Positions 1 through 9,227 are shown, numbered from the stretch's first letter. The stretch is 14,404 nucleotides of DNA from Eimeria necatrix (GCF_000499385.1 NW_013651703.1:8837-23240), one strand, 5' to 3'. Translations and numbers: made by a program. The notes: generated by a model not told the origin, from the sequence alone.

Positions 1-135
1 AGACCTTTCAGATTAGAGCATCTGCAATCGACAACTGCAGCACGAGAAACAGCAACAGCAGCAGCAGCAACAGCAGCAACAGCAGCATAGCTGTCCGCGA
101 GCTTCGCAGCAACAGCAGCAGCGCCCACTGGATCT

Positions 136-175
<40 letters not shown>

Positions 176-300
176 CAGCAGGCGTCCCTCTACCTCTGCA
201 GCAGAGATTTGACTTCGAATAAATTCTTCAGTTATCCGTTTAGATCTTTGCTGCAGTTCCCCGCAGCGTGAGCTGCTGCTGCTGCCTCGCTGCTGCCACC

Positions 301-331
<31 letters not shown>

Positions 332-421
332 CAGCTCTCGGTGGTTCTGGGGCGTTTCGGGGCGGAATTTTCTGCTTTTTTCGCGGGCTGCAGCCTTTCT
401 CGAGTTCCCCGCGAGCGCTGC

Positions 422-471
<50 letters not shown>

Positions 472-478
472 CCCCGCA
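1..478. other. Upstream region of SF3B6 with three CAG/CTG tracts
   Basis: This stretch has no recognisable gene. It carries interrupted CAG repeats (about 41-115), a purer CAG tract (about 135-172), a CTG tract (about 304-332) and a CAG tract (about 423-470) that ends 8 bp before the SF3B6 start codon. It presumably holds the promoter and 5' UTR of that gene, but no core promoter motif was identified. The SF3B6 reading frame is open upstream of the ATG through a poly-Ala stretch, but no upstream ATG was found in it, and the 126-aa product from the ATG at 479 already matches the family length. Confidence 0.6.
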
Positions 479-637
479 ATGCAGGCAGCGCCGCTGCTCG
501 CCGGCCGCGGCCGCCCCCAGCGGCTCGCCCCCGAAGTCTCCCGCATTCTTTACGTGCGAAATTTGCCGTTCAAAATTAACGGCGAAGAGCTGTACGACGT
601 TTTTGGCAAATACGGGTCTATTCGGCAAATCCGCAGG

Positions 638-708
<71 letters not shown>

Positions 709-1000
709 ATGCTGCTGCTGCTGCTAATGCTGCTGCTGCTGCTGCTAATGCTAATGCTAATGCTGCTAATGCTAATGCTGCTGCTGCTAATGCTGCTGCT
801 GCTGCTACGGAAGATGCTGATGATTGTTATTGGGCTTTGCTGCTGCTGCTGATAATGCTGCTGATGTTGTAAATGGTGGCATTGATGGTGGTTTGCTGCT
901 GCTGCTGGTATCCTCGTTGCATGTGCTGCTGCATTGCTTGCTGCTGCTGCTCTTGCTGCTCTTCTCGCCGCGCTGCAGCTGCTCCTGCGCCCCTTTGCAT

Positions 1001-1040
<40 letters not shown>

Positions 1041-1151
1041 AGGGGAACTTCGCCAGCCACGAGGGGAACAGCTTTTGTGGTGTATGATGACATCTATGAC
1101 GCAAAAGCTGCTGTAGATCAGCTGTCTGGATTTAATGTTGCAGGAAGGTAA

Positions 1152-1192
<41 letters not shown>

Positions 1193-1529
1193 TGCTTCTG
1201 CTGCTGCTGCTGCTGCTGTTTGTTTTTTTCCTTTTTTTCTTTCTTTTCTTCTTCCTTTTTGCCTCTTTTGGCTGCTGCTGCTGACAATTTTGCTGGCTTG
1301 CTGCTGCCCAAGTGCTGCTCTTTGTCGCCTCCTTGCTGCTGTCTTGCTGCTGCTGCTGCTGCCGCTTCGCTACTTGCTGCTGCTGCCGCTGCTGCTGCGC
1401 TACTACTAGTGCTGCTGCTCTTGCCGCATCTGCTGCTGCTACCTTGCTGCGACACCAGCTGCTGCTGCATCTGCTGCTGCTACACCTGCTGCTGCTGCTG
1501 CTACACCTGCTGCTGCTGCTGCTGCTACA

Positions 1530-1564
<35 letters not shown>

Positions 1565-1684
1565 AGGTACCTGGTGGTGCTGTACTACAACCCCACAAAG
1601 GCGCAGCAGCGGAGAGATGCCCTTGAGGCTAAAGAGACTTTGGAGCGGCTGCGGGCCAACAATTACCAGCCAACAAAAATATAA
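479..1684 (+). CDS. SF3B6: Splicing factor 3B subunit 6 (SF3b14/p14), three exons
   Basis: This is the small RRM protein of the SF3b complex in the U2 snRNP, which contacts the branch-site adenosine in the nucleus. Exons are 479-636, 1043-1147 and 1567-1684. Both introns begin with GT, end with AG and split an Arg codon in phase 2. The product is 126 aa; the human protein is 125 aa. RNP2 is ILYVRNLP (residues 23-30), with Tyr25 equivalent to the branch-contacting Tyr22 of human p14. Then follow [21 protein letters not shown]1 RGTAFVVY (60-67), LSGFNVAGR and the family signature YLVVLYYN (89-96), and a charged C-terminal helix that binds SF3B1 in the family. It ends KI-stop, just before an AT-rich flank. 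The start is the first ATG in frame with RNP2. The mature protein has no homopolymer run, while the introns are mostly CTG repeats. Identification is firm; splice sites are inferred from homology and phase. Confidence 0.95.
637..1042 (+). other. SF3B6 intron 1, CTG-repeat rich (406 nt)
   Basis: The donor is CAG|GTGCTG, so the CTG tract begins inside the 5' splice site (about 638-706). The middle has seven CTAAT motifs spaced by CTG units (about 724-792) and mixed CTG-rich sequence. A final CTG tract (about 1003-1040) runs directly into the acceptor CTGCAG|G. The last AG before the acceptor lies near 977, leaving roughly 60 nt free of AG. Confidence 0.9.
1148..1566 (+). other. SF3B6 intron 2, CTG and polypyrimidine rich (419 nt)
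   Basis: The donor is AAG|GTAATT, followed within a few bases by CTG tracts (about 1154-1191). A T/C-rich stretch lies at about 1218-1268, followed by many interrupted CTG runs. The acceptor CTGCAG|G is again the end of a CTG tract (about 1530-1563). Confidence 0.9.
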
Positions 1685-1770
1685 TTAATTTAATTAAATT
1701 AATTAAATCAATTAATTAAATTAATTAAATTAATTAATTAAATTAATTACTTTAATATTTAATTAATTCT
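1685..1770. repeat. AT-rich TTAATTAA-type low-complexity flank of SF3B6
   Basis: Near-continuous ATTAATTAAATTAATT sequence follows the SF3B6 stop codon directly and is probably 3' UTR or the polyadenylation region. Confidence 0.7.
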
Positions 1771-1824
1771 TAAATTGCCATTCGTAGGCGTGAGTAGCAG
1801 CGGAGGGAACGAAATACTCTGTTC

Positions 1825-1863
<39 letters not shown>

Positions 1864-2320
1864 CCTGGACCGCAGCAGCAGCAGCTACAGCAGCAGCAGC
1901 AGCTGTGGCAGCAGCGGCAGCAGCTGTAGCTGTAGTAGCAGCGGCAGCATCTGCTGTTTGCTGCAGCAGCAGCTGTAGCTGTTGCAGCAGCAGCAGCAAC
2001 TGCAGCAGCAGCAGCAGCAGGAAGGCTTTTCTTTGTCAGAGCACAAGGCTGCTGCGGTGTACGTACACCGCAGCGAGGAGCTGCAGGTCTTTGGAACAAA
2101 AAATAAATAAAAATGCCATTCTTGTTTTAGATATTTATTTTGAACTGTCTTATTAAATAAATAGATTAAAAAGTAATTAATTTAAAAAATAAGTTCAAAT
2201 AGTTTTGAGTAGCAGCAGAATTAATTATGTTCAGCTTAAGTGCTGCAGCATATCAGCAGCAGCACGAATGACAGCAGCAGCAGCAGCAGCACAAATAGCA
2301 GCAGCAGCTGCTGCACAAAT

Positions 2321-2356
<36 letters not shown>

Positions 2357-2566
2357 GAGCAGGAGCGCCCAAGACGGGAAGTGCTGCGAACGGCGGAAAG
2401 GGAATTTGAAGTCGCTTTGATTTTAAAACTTCAAAAAAAGAAATAAATTTATATAAAGTTGTCTAAAGTTTTAAATCAAAATAAAATAAATTTATAAAAA
2501 GTTTTTAAAGTTTTAAATCAAAAGAAATCCTTTTCGCCTGCCTCAGCCTGCAAGCCAGAAACTGGA
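1771..2566. other. Intergenic stretch with CAG tracts and a short direct repeat
   Basis: There are CAG-rich blocks at about 1826-2025 and 2260-2355, neither with a recognisable protein. A perfect GTGTACGTACAC palindrome sits at 2057-2068. Two copies of an AT-rich sequence start near 2441 and 2484, a period of 43 bp. ORFs here encode only Ala, Ser, Gln or Cys runs. Confidence 0.6.
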
Positions 2567-2946
2567 GTGTACGTACACCTCAAATAATGCAATTGCTGCG
2601 CATATATGTATAAATTGGAGTGTACGTACACCCCAAATAGTGCAACTGCTGCAGCACATAAATGCATTAATTTGAGTGTACATACACCTCAAATGGAACA
2701 AATGGTCCACTTACTTGCCATAAATATATAAATTGGAGTGTACGTACACCCCAAACAACGCAATTGCTGCACATAAATATATAAGTTGGAGTGTACGTAC
2801 ACCCCAAATGGAGCAAATGGTCCACTTGCTGCACATGAAAGTACGAATTGGAGTGTACGTACACCTCAAATAGAGCAAAAGACGCGTCAAGTTGGGGTGT
2901 ACGTACACCCCAATTGCAAGGCAGGGAAGTTGGAGTGTACGTACAC
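2567..2946. repeat. Tandem cluster of eight GTGTACGTACAC palindromes
   Basis: The 12-bp core starts at 2567, 2620, 2676 (variant with ACATAC), 2738, 2791, 2853, 2897 and 2935, so spacing is 38-62 bp. The unit is longer than the core. Most copies read TTGGAGTGTACGTACACC followed by CCAAAT, and several are preceded by a TTGCTGCACATAAATATATA-like segment. At 2892-2913 the palindrome extends to a perfect 22 bp. No gene was recognised here; short ORFs are read-throughs of the repeat. Confidence 0.9.
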
Positions 2947-3380
2947 CCCGAAAAGAAGAAAACAAAACCTAAAAATGTAAAAGAGGAAATATTTCATTAA
3001 ATGAAAATGTTCTAAAAGTTTTAAATTAAACTAAAGAAAGTACTTCTCGAAAAGGCTAGACTAGGGCAAATGACTGCGCTCACTGGGCCGGAAACTAAAA
3101 GATGAATTGATGAATTTGGAAGGAAATTGATGGAATTTAAAGCGAACTTCCGGACTTTTATGATCTAAATAAACAGAACTTCGCAATTAAAGCAAAAAGG
3201 GGGAAAAAGAAAATAAAAAAAATCCAAAGTTGGGCGAAAAAGCACAAAAAAGAGAAAACTGGAGATTTCGGCCACTGGGTTCAAGTGTACATACACACGA
3301 ATTTCACCACTGAAGAATAAAACTTTCTATTTATTTGAAAGGCGCAAACCCCCAAAACTGTGCCCTAGAAAAACCCAAAA
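2947..3380. other. Intergenic, A-rich, no gene seen
   Basis: This is A/T-rich sequence without coding-like ORFs. It holds one variant palindrome, GTGTACATACAC, at 3285-3296. Confidence 0.5.
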
Positions 3381-3852
3381 GGCCCCCTGTGGGGCCCCCA
3401 GGGGGCCCCCATGGGGGCCCCCTTTGGGGGCCCTTGAGGGCCCCATGGGGGCCCCTTTTAGAGGCCCTTGGGGGCCCGGGCCCCCCAGAGGGGGGCCCCA
3501 GGTGACCCTAAGTCTCCAGGGGGGCCCCCAGGGGCCCCTCTAGGGACCCATTGGGGGCCTCGGGGGCCCCAGGGGCCCCTTTTAGGCCTTTTTTAAACTC
3601 CCTTGGGGCCCCCCCTTAGGGTACCCTTTTTAAAGTCCCACAGGGGCCCCCTGGAAGGGTTCTGGGGCCCCCAAGGGGCCCCCAACCCCCCAAAAGAATC
3701 TCTCAAACCCTTCCGGGCCCTTGGGGGCCCCCAAAAGCCCGCGGCACGTTTCTAGTGGGGCCCCTGGGCCCTCCAAGGGGCCCCCAAGGGGCCCCCAAGG
3801 GCCCCCAAGGGGCCCCCAAGGGCCCCCAAGGGGCCCCTAGGGGGCCCCCCTC
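3381..3852. repeat. GGGGCCCC-rich block 1 (intergenic)
   Basis: Dense, irregularly spaced self-complementary GGGGCCCC or GGGGGCCCCC cores are linked by short variable words. Between about 3770 and 3840 they become nearly regular. ORFs through this block are Gly/Pro/Ala artefacts on both strands. Confidence 0.9.
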
Positions 3853-3940
3853 CATCTGCATCCCTGGGGCCTCCTTTAAGTCTGTTTGCACCTATGAAAG
3901 GCCACAAGTTGGTTAGTGAGCGCTGAACAAACTAAAAGAG

Positions 3941-4006
3941 TTTTTGAAGTTTTAATTTTTGAAGTTTTGATTTTTGAAGTTTTGATTTTTGAAAGTTTTG
4001 ATTTTT
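3941..4006. repeat. 15-bp minisatellite in the 3' flank of the membrane-protein gene
   Basis: The unit TTTTTGAAGTTTTGA starts at 3941, 3956, 3971 and 3986, with a degenerate fifth copy at 4002. Confidence 0.85.
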
Positions 4007-4054
4007 AAATGAATTTGAAGTGCCTTTTGCTACTAAGAGCCGCAGCGGCAGCAG

Positions 4055-4103
4055 CTAGAAGTACTTGGGCGGCCTTGGCGGGAAGTCCGGGGCGCGGGGC
4101 AGG

Positions 4104-4140
<37 letters not shown>

Positions 4141-4793
4141 CAGGCGCTGCTGCTGCTAGAGTTGCTGCTGCGGCTGCTCTGGCCGCTGCTGCAGCAGCAG
4201 CTGGGTGGGCTGCTGCTGCTGCGCGTTGCTGCTGCAGGCTGGAGAGGAACTGCAGCAGGCCAACAGCAGCAGCAGCAAGAGCAACGAGCGCAGCAGTGTT
4301 GGCGGCCCTGTTTTGCTGCTGCAGCGAGTCTGCTGCTGCTGCTGCAGCAGAGGGGCCCCTGAGGGCCACCAGCAGCGCCAAACCCAGCAGCAAAAAGCCC
4401 CGCAGCGGGAGGGGCCCCAGGGGGGCCCCCCGCCGCCGCACCAGCTGCTTCCTGTACCCTGTCAGCAGCAACTCGAGGGCCCCTGCTGCAGCAAAAAAGA
4501 CTGACAAGAGAGAGATTGCTGCTGCCCAGTTGAGCCGCAGCAGCGGGGGAAGGGCCCCGTTGGCCACTCTGTTGAGTTGGGCCAGCTTTTCCTGCAGCAG
4601 CAGCTGCTCGCCAGTCCGCGGGTCTTTGCTGCTGCTGCTGCTGACCAGCAGCAGCAGCAAACCCAGCCCCACGCCCAGCAGCAAAGTCTTCAGCCCCCGC
4701 AGCGGCACTGTCTTCACCAGCTGCTCCACGGCCTCCTTGCTGCTGCTGCTGTCTGCGGCCGCTGCTGCTGCGCTGCTGCGCCCGCCCTCCACC

Positions 4794-4830
<37 letters not shown>

Positions 4831-5071
4831 CCGGGTAGTAGAACTCGCTCTCAGCAGCAGCAGACTCGCTTGCTGCTGCTCGCAAAGACTCAAACGGGCC
4901 CAGGGCCCCCAGGCCCCCCAGGGGCCCCGTCGAGGGGCCCTCAGGGTACGGGTAGAAGCCCAGGGGGGCCCCCCCCGCCAGCTGGGGGGCCCCCCAGAAG
5001 CAGCAGCAGCAGCAGCAGCACAGCAGCAAACTGGCAGCCCTTGCCCCCCGGATCCCGCTGCTGCGCTTCAT
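4055..5071 (-). CDS. Predicted secreted/multi-pass membrane protein, unknown function
   Basis: This is an intronless 338-codon ORF from the ATG at 5071 to the TAG at 4055-4057. I do not recognise a family. The N-terminus resembles a signal peptide or anchor: basic MKRSSGIRGAR, then a hydrophobic core with seven consecutive Cys (18-24), FW, and a possible cleavage zone near residues 27-33. A Gly/Pro-rich region (34-60), coded by GGGGCCCC-type DNA, and an Ala run (82-92) follow. Further hydrophobic segments are at about 127-143, 183-206, 225-237 and 259-279, consistent with about four membrane spans. Ala, Ser and Gln runs occupy the loops and the C-terminal third. The tail is DFPPRPPKYF. Non-repeat stretches such as EKLAQLNRVANGALPPLLRL and TGYRKQLVRRRG suggest genuine coding. 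A perfect palindrome lies 15 bp upstream of the ATG. Undetected introns and a low-complexity artefact remain possible. Confidence 0.6.
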
Positions 5072-5086
5072 TGCTGCTGCCGCTGA

Positions 5087-5100
5087 GGTGTACGTACACC
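5087..5100. promoter_or_regulatory. GGTGTACGTACACC palindrome 15 bp upstream of the membrane-protein ATG
   Basis: This is a perfect 14-bp palindrome just upstream of the minus-strand start codon at 5071. The same core is repeated elsewhere in the window. It could be a transcription-factor site, since several apicomplexan AP2 domains recognise GTAC-containing sites, or a 5' UTR element. Function is inferred only from position and recurrence. Confidence 0.4.
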
Positions 5101-5300
5101 TGGGAGTCCCCGCGAGTTTCGATTCTCTCCAGTTTCCAAAAAACCCGAAAAGAGCCTTCAGCGAAACTCCAAAAGGGCGTTAAATGGCCAAAGAGAACAA
5201 AAAGAACTAATTGCAGCTTCTAAAAAGAATAAAAACCAATTAACTGCAGCCTGGCGAACAATTTAAACGGCTTTTAAGGGGAGCAGCAGCAAAAGCAGCA

Positions 5301-5332
<32 letters not shown>

Positions 5333-5863
5333 CCCAGCTCGCGAGACACCGCGAGCGGTGCCGCCCAATGGTCCTGTGCAGCTTTTTGTCTTTTCGTGTA
5401 TATACACTCCAATTTGCTTCGTCTCTGTTATTATTTTAAAATTAATTCATTTTTATTTTTAATTAAACTTAAAACGAAAGAAAAAGACGCCTGCAGCGAG
5501 AAATGGGGCCTGGTCCACTGCTGCTGCTGCTGCTGCTGCTGCGGCTGCTGCTGCGAGGGCTGCTGCTGCTGCTGCTGCTGCGAGCTCTGCTTCTTCTCCT
5601 GCTGCTGCTTTAAATAGGAATGTTTTAAACAATTAATGATCTGCCAGGCCTTAGTAAAGCCGGCAGCAGCAGCAGCAGCAGCAGCAGCAGACACGGCATC
5701 TGCAGCTGTACAGGAATCGAGGCAGCAGCATCGAAGCAGCAGCAGCAACAGCAGCAACAGCAGCAGCAGCAGCAGCAGCAACGTTCCCTTAGACCGCAAA
5801 TGCAAAATAAAAACAAAAAGTTGTTGTGCACACACAAGACATGAGGCGTGTGTGCCAGACTTC
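5101..5863. other. Intergenic with CAG/CTG tracts; one possible minus-strand exon
   Basis: Repeat tracts include CAG at 5282-5332 and CTG-rich at 5518-5611, then CAG at about 5662-5690 and 5745-5780. A variant palindrome, GTGTATATACAC, is at 5396-5407. On the minus strand, a segment at about 5500-5670 reads GFTKAWQIINCLKHSYLKQQ and then Gln-rich sequence ending in WTRPHFSLQ. It is not obviously repeat-derived and could be an exon of an unrecognised gene, but nothing else supports it. Confidence 0.4.
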
Positions 5864-5990
5864 TAGGGTTTAGGGTTTAGGGTTTAGGGCTTAGGGCTTA
5901 GGCCCAAGGGTTTAGCGTGGAAGGCTCCTTGGGGTTTAGGGTTTAGGGTTTAGGGTTTAGGGTTTAGGGTTTAGGGTTTAGAGGGCTTAG
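5864..5990 (+). repeat. Interstitial telomere-like AGGGTTT repeat array
   Basis: There are two blocks. 5864-5916 has four or five AGGGTTT/AGGGCTT units, then a degenerate AAGGGTTTAG. 5932-5980 has seven perfect GGGTTTA units, followed by AGGGCTTAG. The blocks are separated by AGCGTGGAAGGCTCCTT. The repeat matches the plant/apicomplexan-type telomere, but is flanked by ordinary sequence on both sides, so it is interstitial. Confidence 0.95.
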
Positions 5991-6824
5991 AAGGTAAGGG
6001 GTAGGAGCTGCCCCTATAAAACAAAGCCTACTTTAAATACAAATACAAAATAATGCATGCATGCGTTGATAAGCATTTAATTAAAATAAAAATAAAAAAC
6101 AAATTAAAAAGAAATTAAAATAATTAATCTTTATTTTTATTTAAATCAAATTTTTTTAAATGGAGCTTTTGCCAGCTGTGCCAGGGCCACGGGGGCCCCT
6201 CAGATTAAATAAATAAATAAATAAATGAAATTAATTAATTAAAATTAATTAAATTTAATTAAATTAATTTAATTTAATTAAATTAAACAATTCAATTCAT
6301 TTGATTGTTTAATTTGCATTTGTCTTTTTTGTCTTTTTGGAAATTCACAAATTTCCTTTTTCTGTTTTTAATATTTATTAAATGTTTATTTGAAAAATTT
6401 TATTTTTAATAATTTTATTATTCATTTATTATAATGTTTGTATTTGATGATAAAATATATTTAAATATATGCTTGCAGAAAATTCATTATCTATTTATTA
6501 TTTATACTTCTTAATAATATATTTAAAACATATTTAATATTATATTTTAGTAATATTTATTTATCTATTATCTATTAACCACATATATAATAATTGTATT
6601 ATATTTAAAATAAATTTTTATTTAATTTACTAAAAATGCAATAAGTATATCTGGAAAATTATTTATTTATTAAACATGTTTTAATAGTATTTTAATGTTT
6701 TATTTCTCACGCATTTACTAAAAGGATAAAGTTATAATAAATAATTAAAAATAAATCATTTAATAAATGCATAAAGATGAAAATATATTTTAAAAACTTG
6801 AAAGAAAATTAAATGCTAATTGGG
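5991..6824. other. AT-rich spacer, no gene seen
   Basis: This is strongly A/T-rich, including TAAA/ATTAATT runs (about 6208-6290) and long ATTTATTTAAT-like stretches. No ORF with coding character was found. Confidence 0.6.
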
Positions 6825-6875
6825 GTGTACGTACACCGCGCGGTGTACGTACACCTCACTGCGGTGTACGTACAC
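6825..6875. repeat. Three closely spaced GTGTACGTACAC palindromes
   Basis: Perfect cores start at 6825, 6843 and 6864, 18 and 21 bp apart, with flanks such as GCGG before and CTCAC or CGCG after. They lie at the edge of the AT-rich spacer with no gene assigned nearby. Confidence 0.9.
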
Positions 6876-7260
6876 CTCACGCATGCATTTCTGGTTGCGC
6901 GAAAAGTGCAAAATAGCGCCAAAAGAAATACTTTTTGCGGCATAAAAAGCCAAAAATGAAAAACTTTTGTAAAATTAAACCATTTTATTTTATTTGTAGT
7001 TCTTTTAAACAAACTTTTCCACTTTTCGCAGTTCTCGCTGCATGCAGATTTGCATGCGAGTGCGGGGCCCCTCAAATTAGGTCATTTGAAAGGTTATTTG
7101 GACCTCTTTTTTTCCTTTTTTCGAATCTAATAATGAAATAAAATCGTTTATGCATCTACATCTTTTCTTTCCAACTACAAGCTACTTAATTCACAACTTA
7201 ATTCATATTAAAGTAAACATCTGCATTTATGCAAGGGCGCAGAAAGGCTCGGTCGCAGAC
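6876..7260. other. Intergenic, nothing recognised
   Basis: This is mixed A/T-rich sequence with no repeat family and no convincing ORF. Confidence 0.5.
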
Positions 7261-7273
7261 AAGTGACCCTCTG

Positions 7274-7902
7274 GGGCACTGGGGCCCCTACTGGGGCCCC
7301 CCGTGGGGCCCCCAAATGGGGCCCCCCGGGGGGCCTTCAAGAGGGGCCCCCAGTGGGGCCCCCGGTGGGCCCCTAACCCTCTGGGGCCCCTCGACTCTCG
7401 GGGCCATCCAAACCCCTAAGGGGCCCCTGGGCCCTCAGGGGGCCCCCAGCTGCGCCTTCAGGGGGTCCCTAGGCCCCCAAGAGGGTCCTCTAGGGGCCCC
7501 CAGATCCCCAAAAGGGTCCTTTAGGGCCCCCCAGGCCCCTAAGAGGGGCCTCTAGGGGCCCCCGGGGCCCCAAGAGGGTCCTGTAGATCTACCGGGGGCC
7601 CCACACTAGCCACTGGGGGCCCCCTGGATCTCACTTGTAGCGTACCCTAGGCCCCCTGGGGGCCCCTAGCTAGATTTCCTGGGGGCCCCCAGCTAGACCC
7701 TGTGGGGGCCCCTAGCTAGATTTCCTGGGGGCCCCTAGCTAGACCCTGTGGGGGACCCTAGCTAGACCCTGTGGGGGCCCCTAGCTAGACCCTGGGGGGG
7801 CCCCCAGTTAGACCCTCTGGGGGCCCCAGCTAGACCCTGTGGGGGCCCCTAGCTAGGCCTTGAGGGCCCCCGGGGGCCCCTGGGGGCCCCTGGGGGCCCC
7901 TG
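7274..7902. repeat. GGGGCCCC-rich block 2 ending in a 23-bp tandem array
   Basis: Irregular GGGGCCCC words extend to about 7640. From 7668 they become a regular minisatellite: AGCTAGA/AGTTAGA/AGCTAGG anchors start at 7668, 7691, 7714, 7737, 7760, 7783, 7806, 7828 and 7851, a period of 23 bp with one 22-bp step. Each unit is AGCTAGACCCTGTG followed by a GGGGCCCC core and T. The block ends in TGGGGGCCCC repeats. Confidence 0.95.
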
Positions 7903-8025
7903 AAGCTTCTAATTAGATTAAATGCATTTCTTTTGAATGTTTGCTGCAGCAGTTTGTGGGTCTCTGTCTTCTTTTGTTTCTCTTGGTTTTGCTGCTGTGC
8001 CTGTCTGCTGCTGCTTACTTCGCTG

Positions 8026-8096
<71 letters not shown>

Positions 8097-8309
8097 ACTG
8101 CTGCTGCAGTTTGCCCTAGGCTGCCACTACGCAGCCCCCCGAGGCAGCTGAGGCCTAGGGTTTAGGGTTTAGGGTTTAGGGTTTAAGAACTTGGTTTACT
8201 GTTAAGATGAGCCAGCTAGCTGCTGCTGCTGCTCCTTTCCTTATGGATATAAAACTCAAAAAGCAACGTTGTAAGAGAAGCAGCAACCTCTGCACCTGCC
8301 CCTCACCCA

Positions 8310-8353
<44 letters not shown>

Positions 8354-8505
8354 CCAGCTTTTGACGCTGTGGTTCCCTTTTAGGGTTTAGGGTTTATCTT
8401 TTGAGGGTTTTGAAACCCTCAGACTCTTCCGTGCGCACAAACTCGGCTAAGGCTGGCGCAAGAGCAGCAGCAGCGGCAGCAGGAGCGGCAGCAGCAGCAG
8501 CAGCA

Positions 8506-8538
<33 letters not shown>

Positions 8539-8656
8539 GCTGCTCCAGCTACTAATGCTGCTGCTGCTACTTCTGCCAATGCCGCTGCCACAGATAATGC
8601 CACTGCTACTGCCCCTGCCGTGACTGCTGCTGCAGCCAGCGCTGCTGCTGCTGCTG

Positions 8657-8706
<50 letters not shown>

Positions 8707-8735
8707 GCCTGGGCCTCTGCTGCAGCAAATCGGCG
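7903..8735. other. Downstream region of the transporter gene with CTG and telomere-like repeats
   Basis: It contains CTG tracts (about 8028-8096 and 8311-8352), four AGGGTTT-type units at 8158-8185, two more at 8382-8396, and a short inverted repeat GAGGGTTT/AAACCCTC at 8404-8421. Mixed GCA/GCT triplet repeats run from about 8460 to 8705. Plus-strand ORFs starting near 7937 (signal-peptide-like, then Ala or Leu runs) and 8208 (MSQLAAAAAPFLMDIKLKKQ) are not recognisable and are probably not genes. The 3' UTR of the minus-strand transporter must lie in the right part. Confidence 0.6.
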
Positions 8736-8957
8736 CTAGCTGCAGGGGCCCCTAAAGTGCTGCCCTTCGTTGCGAATAATGCCGATGATGCCAGCAGCTG
8801 CAGCAGAAGCAAAATGAGAAAAAAGAAAAAATAAAAAACTAAATAAAACAAAAATGAATCAAAAAAGAAACAAAATGAAACTAAAAAGAAAATACGATGC
8901 AAGGAAAAGGGTCAAACTTCCACCAAACAGAAGTCAAAATGAAGTGCAAACTACTGC

Positions 8958-9041
<84 letters not shown>

Positions 9042-9185
9042 TGCTGCTGCATGAGGCTTACCAACCATACAGCCCATGGAACCGAAAATAATTATAATTA
9101 GAAACAACACCACTAAATTGTCAGCTTTGTACTTGCTGACCTGTACGTACACCCCAAACACCGCATGCACGCAGCAACCCGCTCA

Positions 9186-9227
<42 letters not shown>

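Noticed and set aside
8..1600. Long minus-strand ORFs over the SF3B6 gene (up to 326 codons of Ser, Ala, Gln or Leu)
   Set aside because: They are shadows of CTG/CAG tracts, which stay open in all six frames; the plus-strand SF3B6 exons explain the region.
2567..2946. CRISPR-like array of palindromic repeats with spacers
   Set aside because: Spacers are related to each other and of unequal length, repeats are short, and the genome is eukaryotic.
5864..5990. True chromosome end
   Set aside because: The telomere-like array is short, degenerate and flanked by several kilobases on both sides, so it is interstitial.
7229..7555. 108-codon plus-strand ORF rich in Gly/Pro/Trp
   Set aside because: It is a read-through of the GGGGCCCC block with no recognisable domain.
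8401..8739. Poly-Ala ORFs on both strands opposite the last transporter exon
   Set aside because: They are low-complexity triplet reads starting from a non-ATG codon on the plus strand, with no conserved segment.
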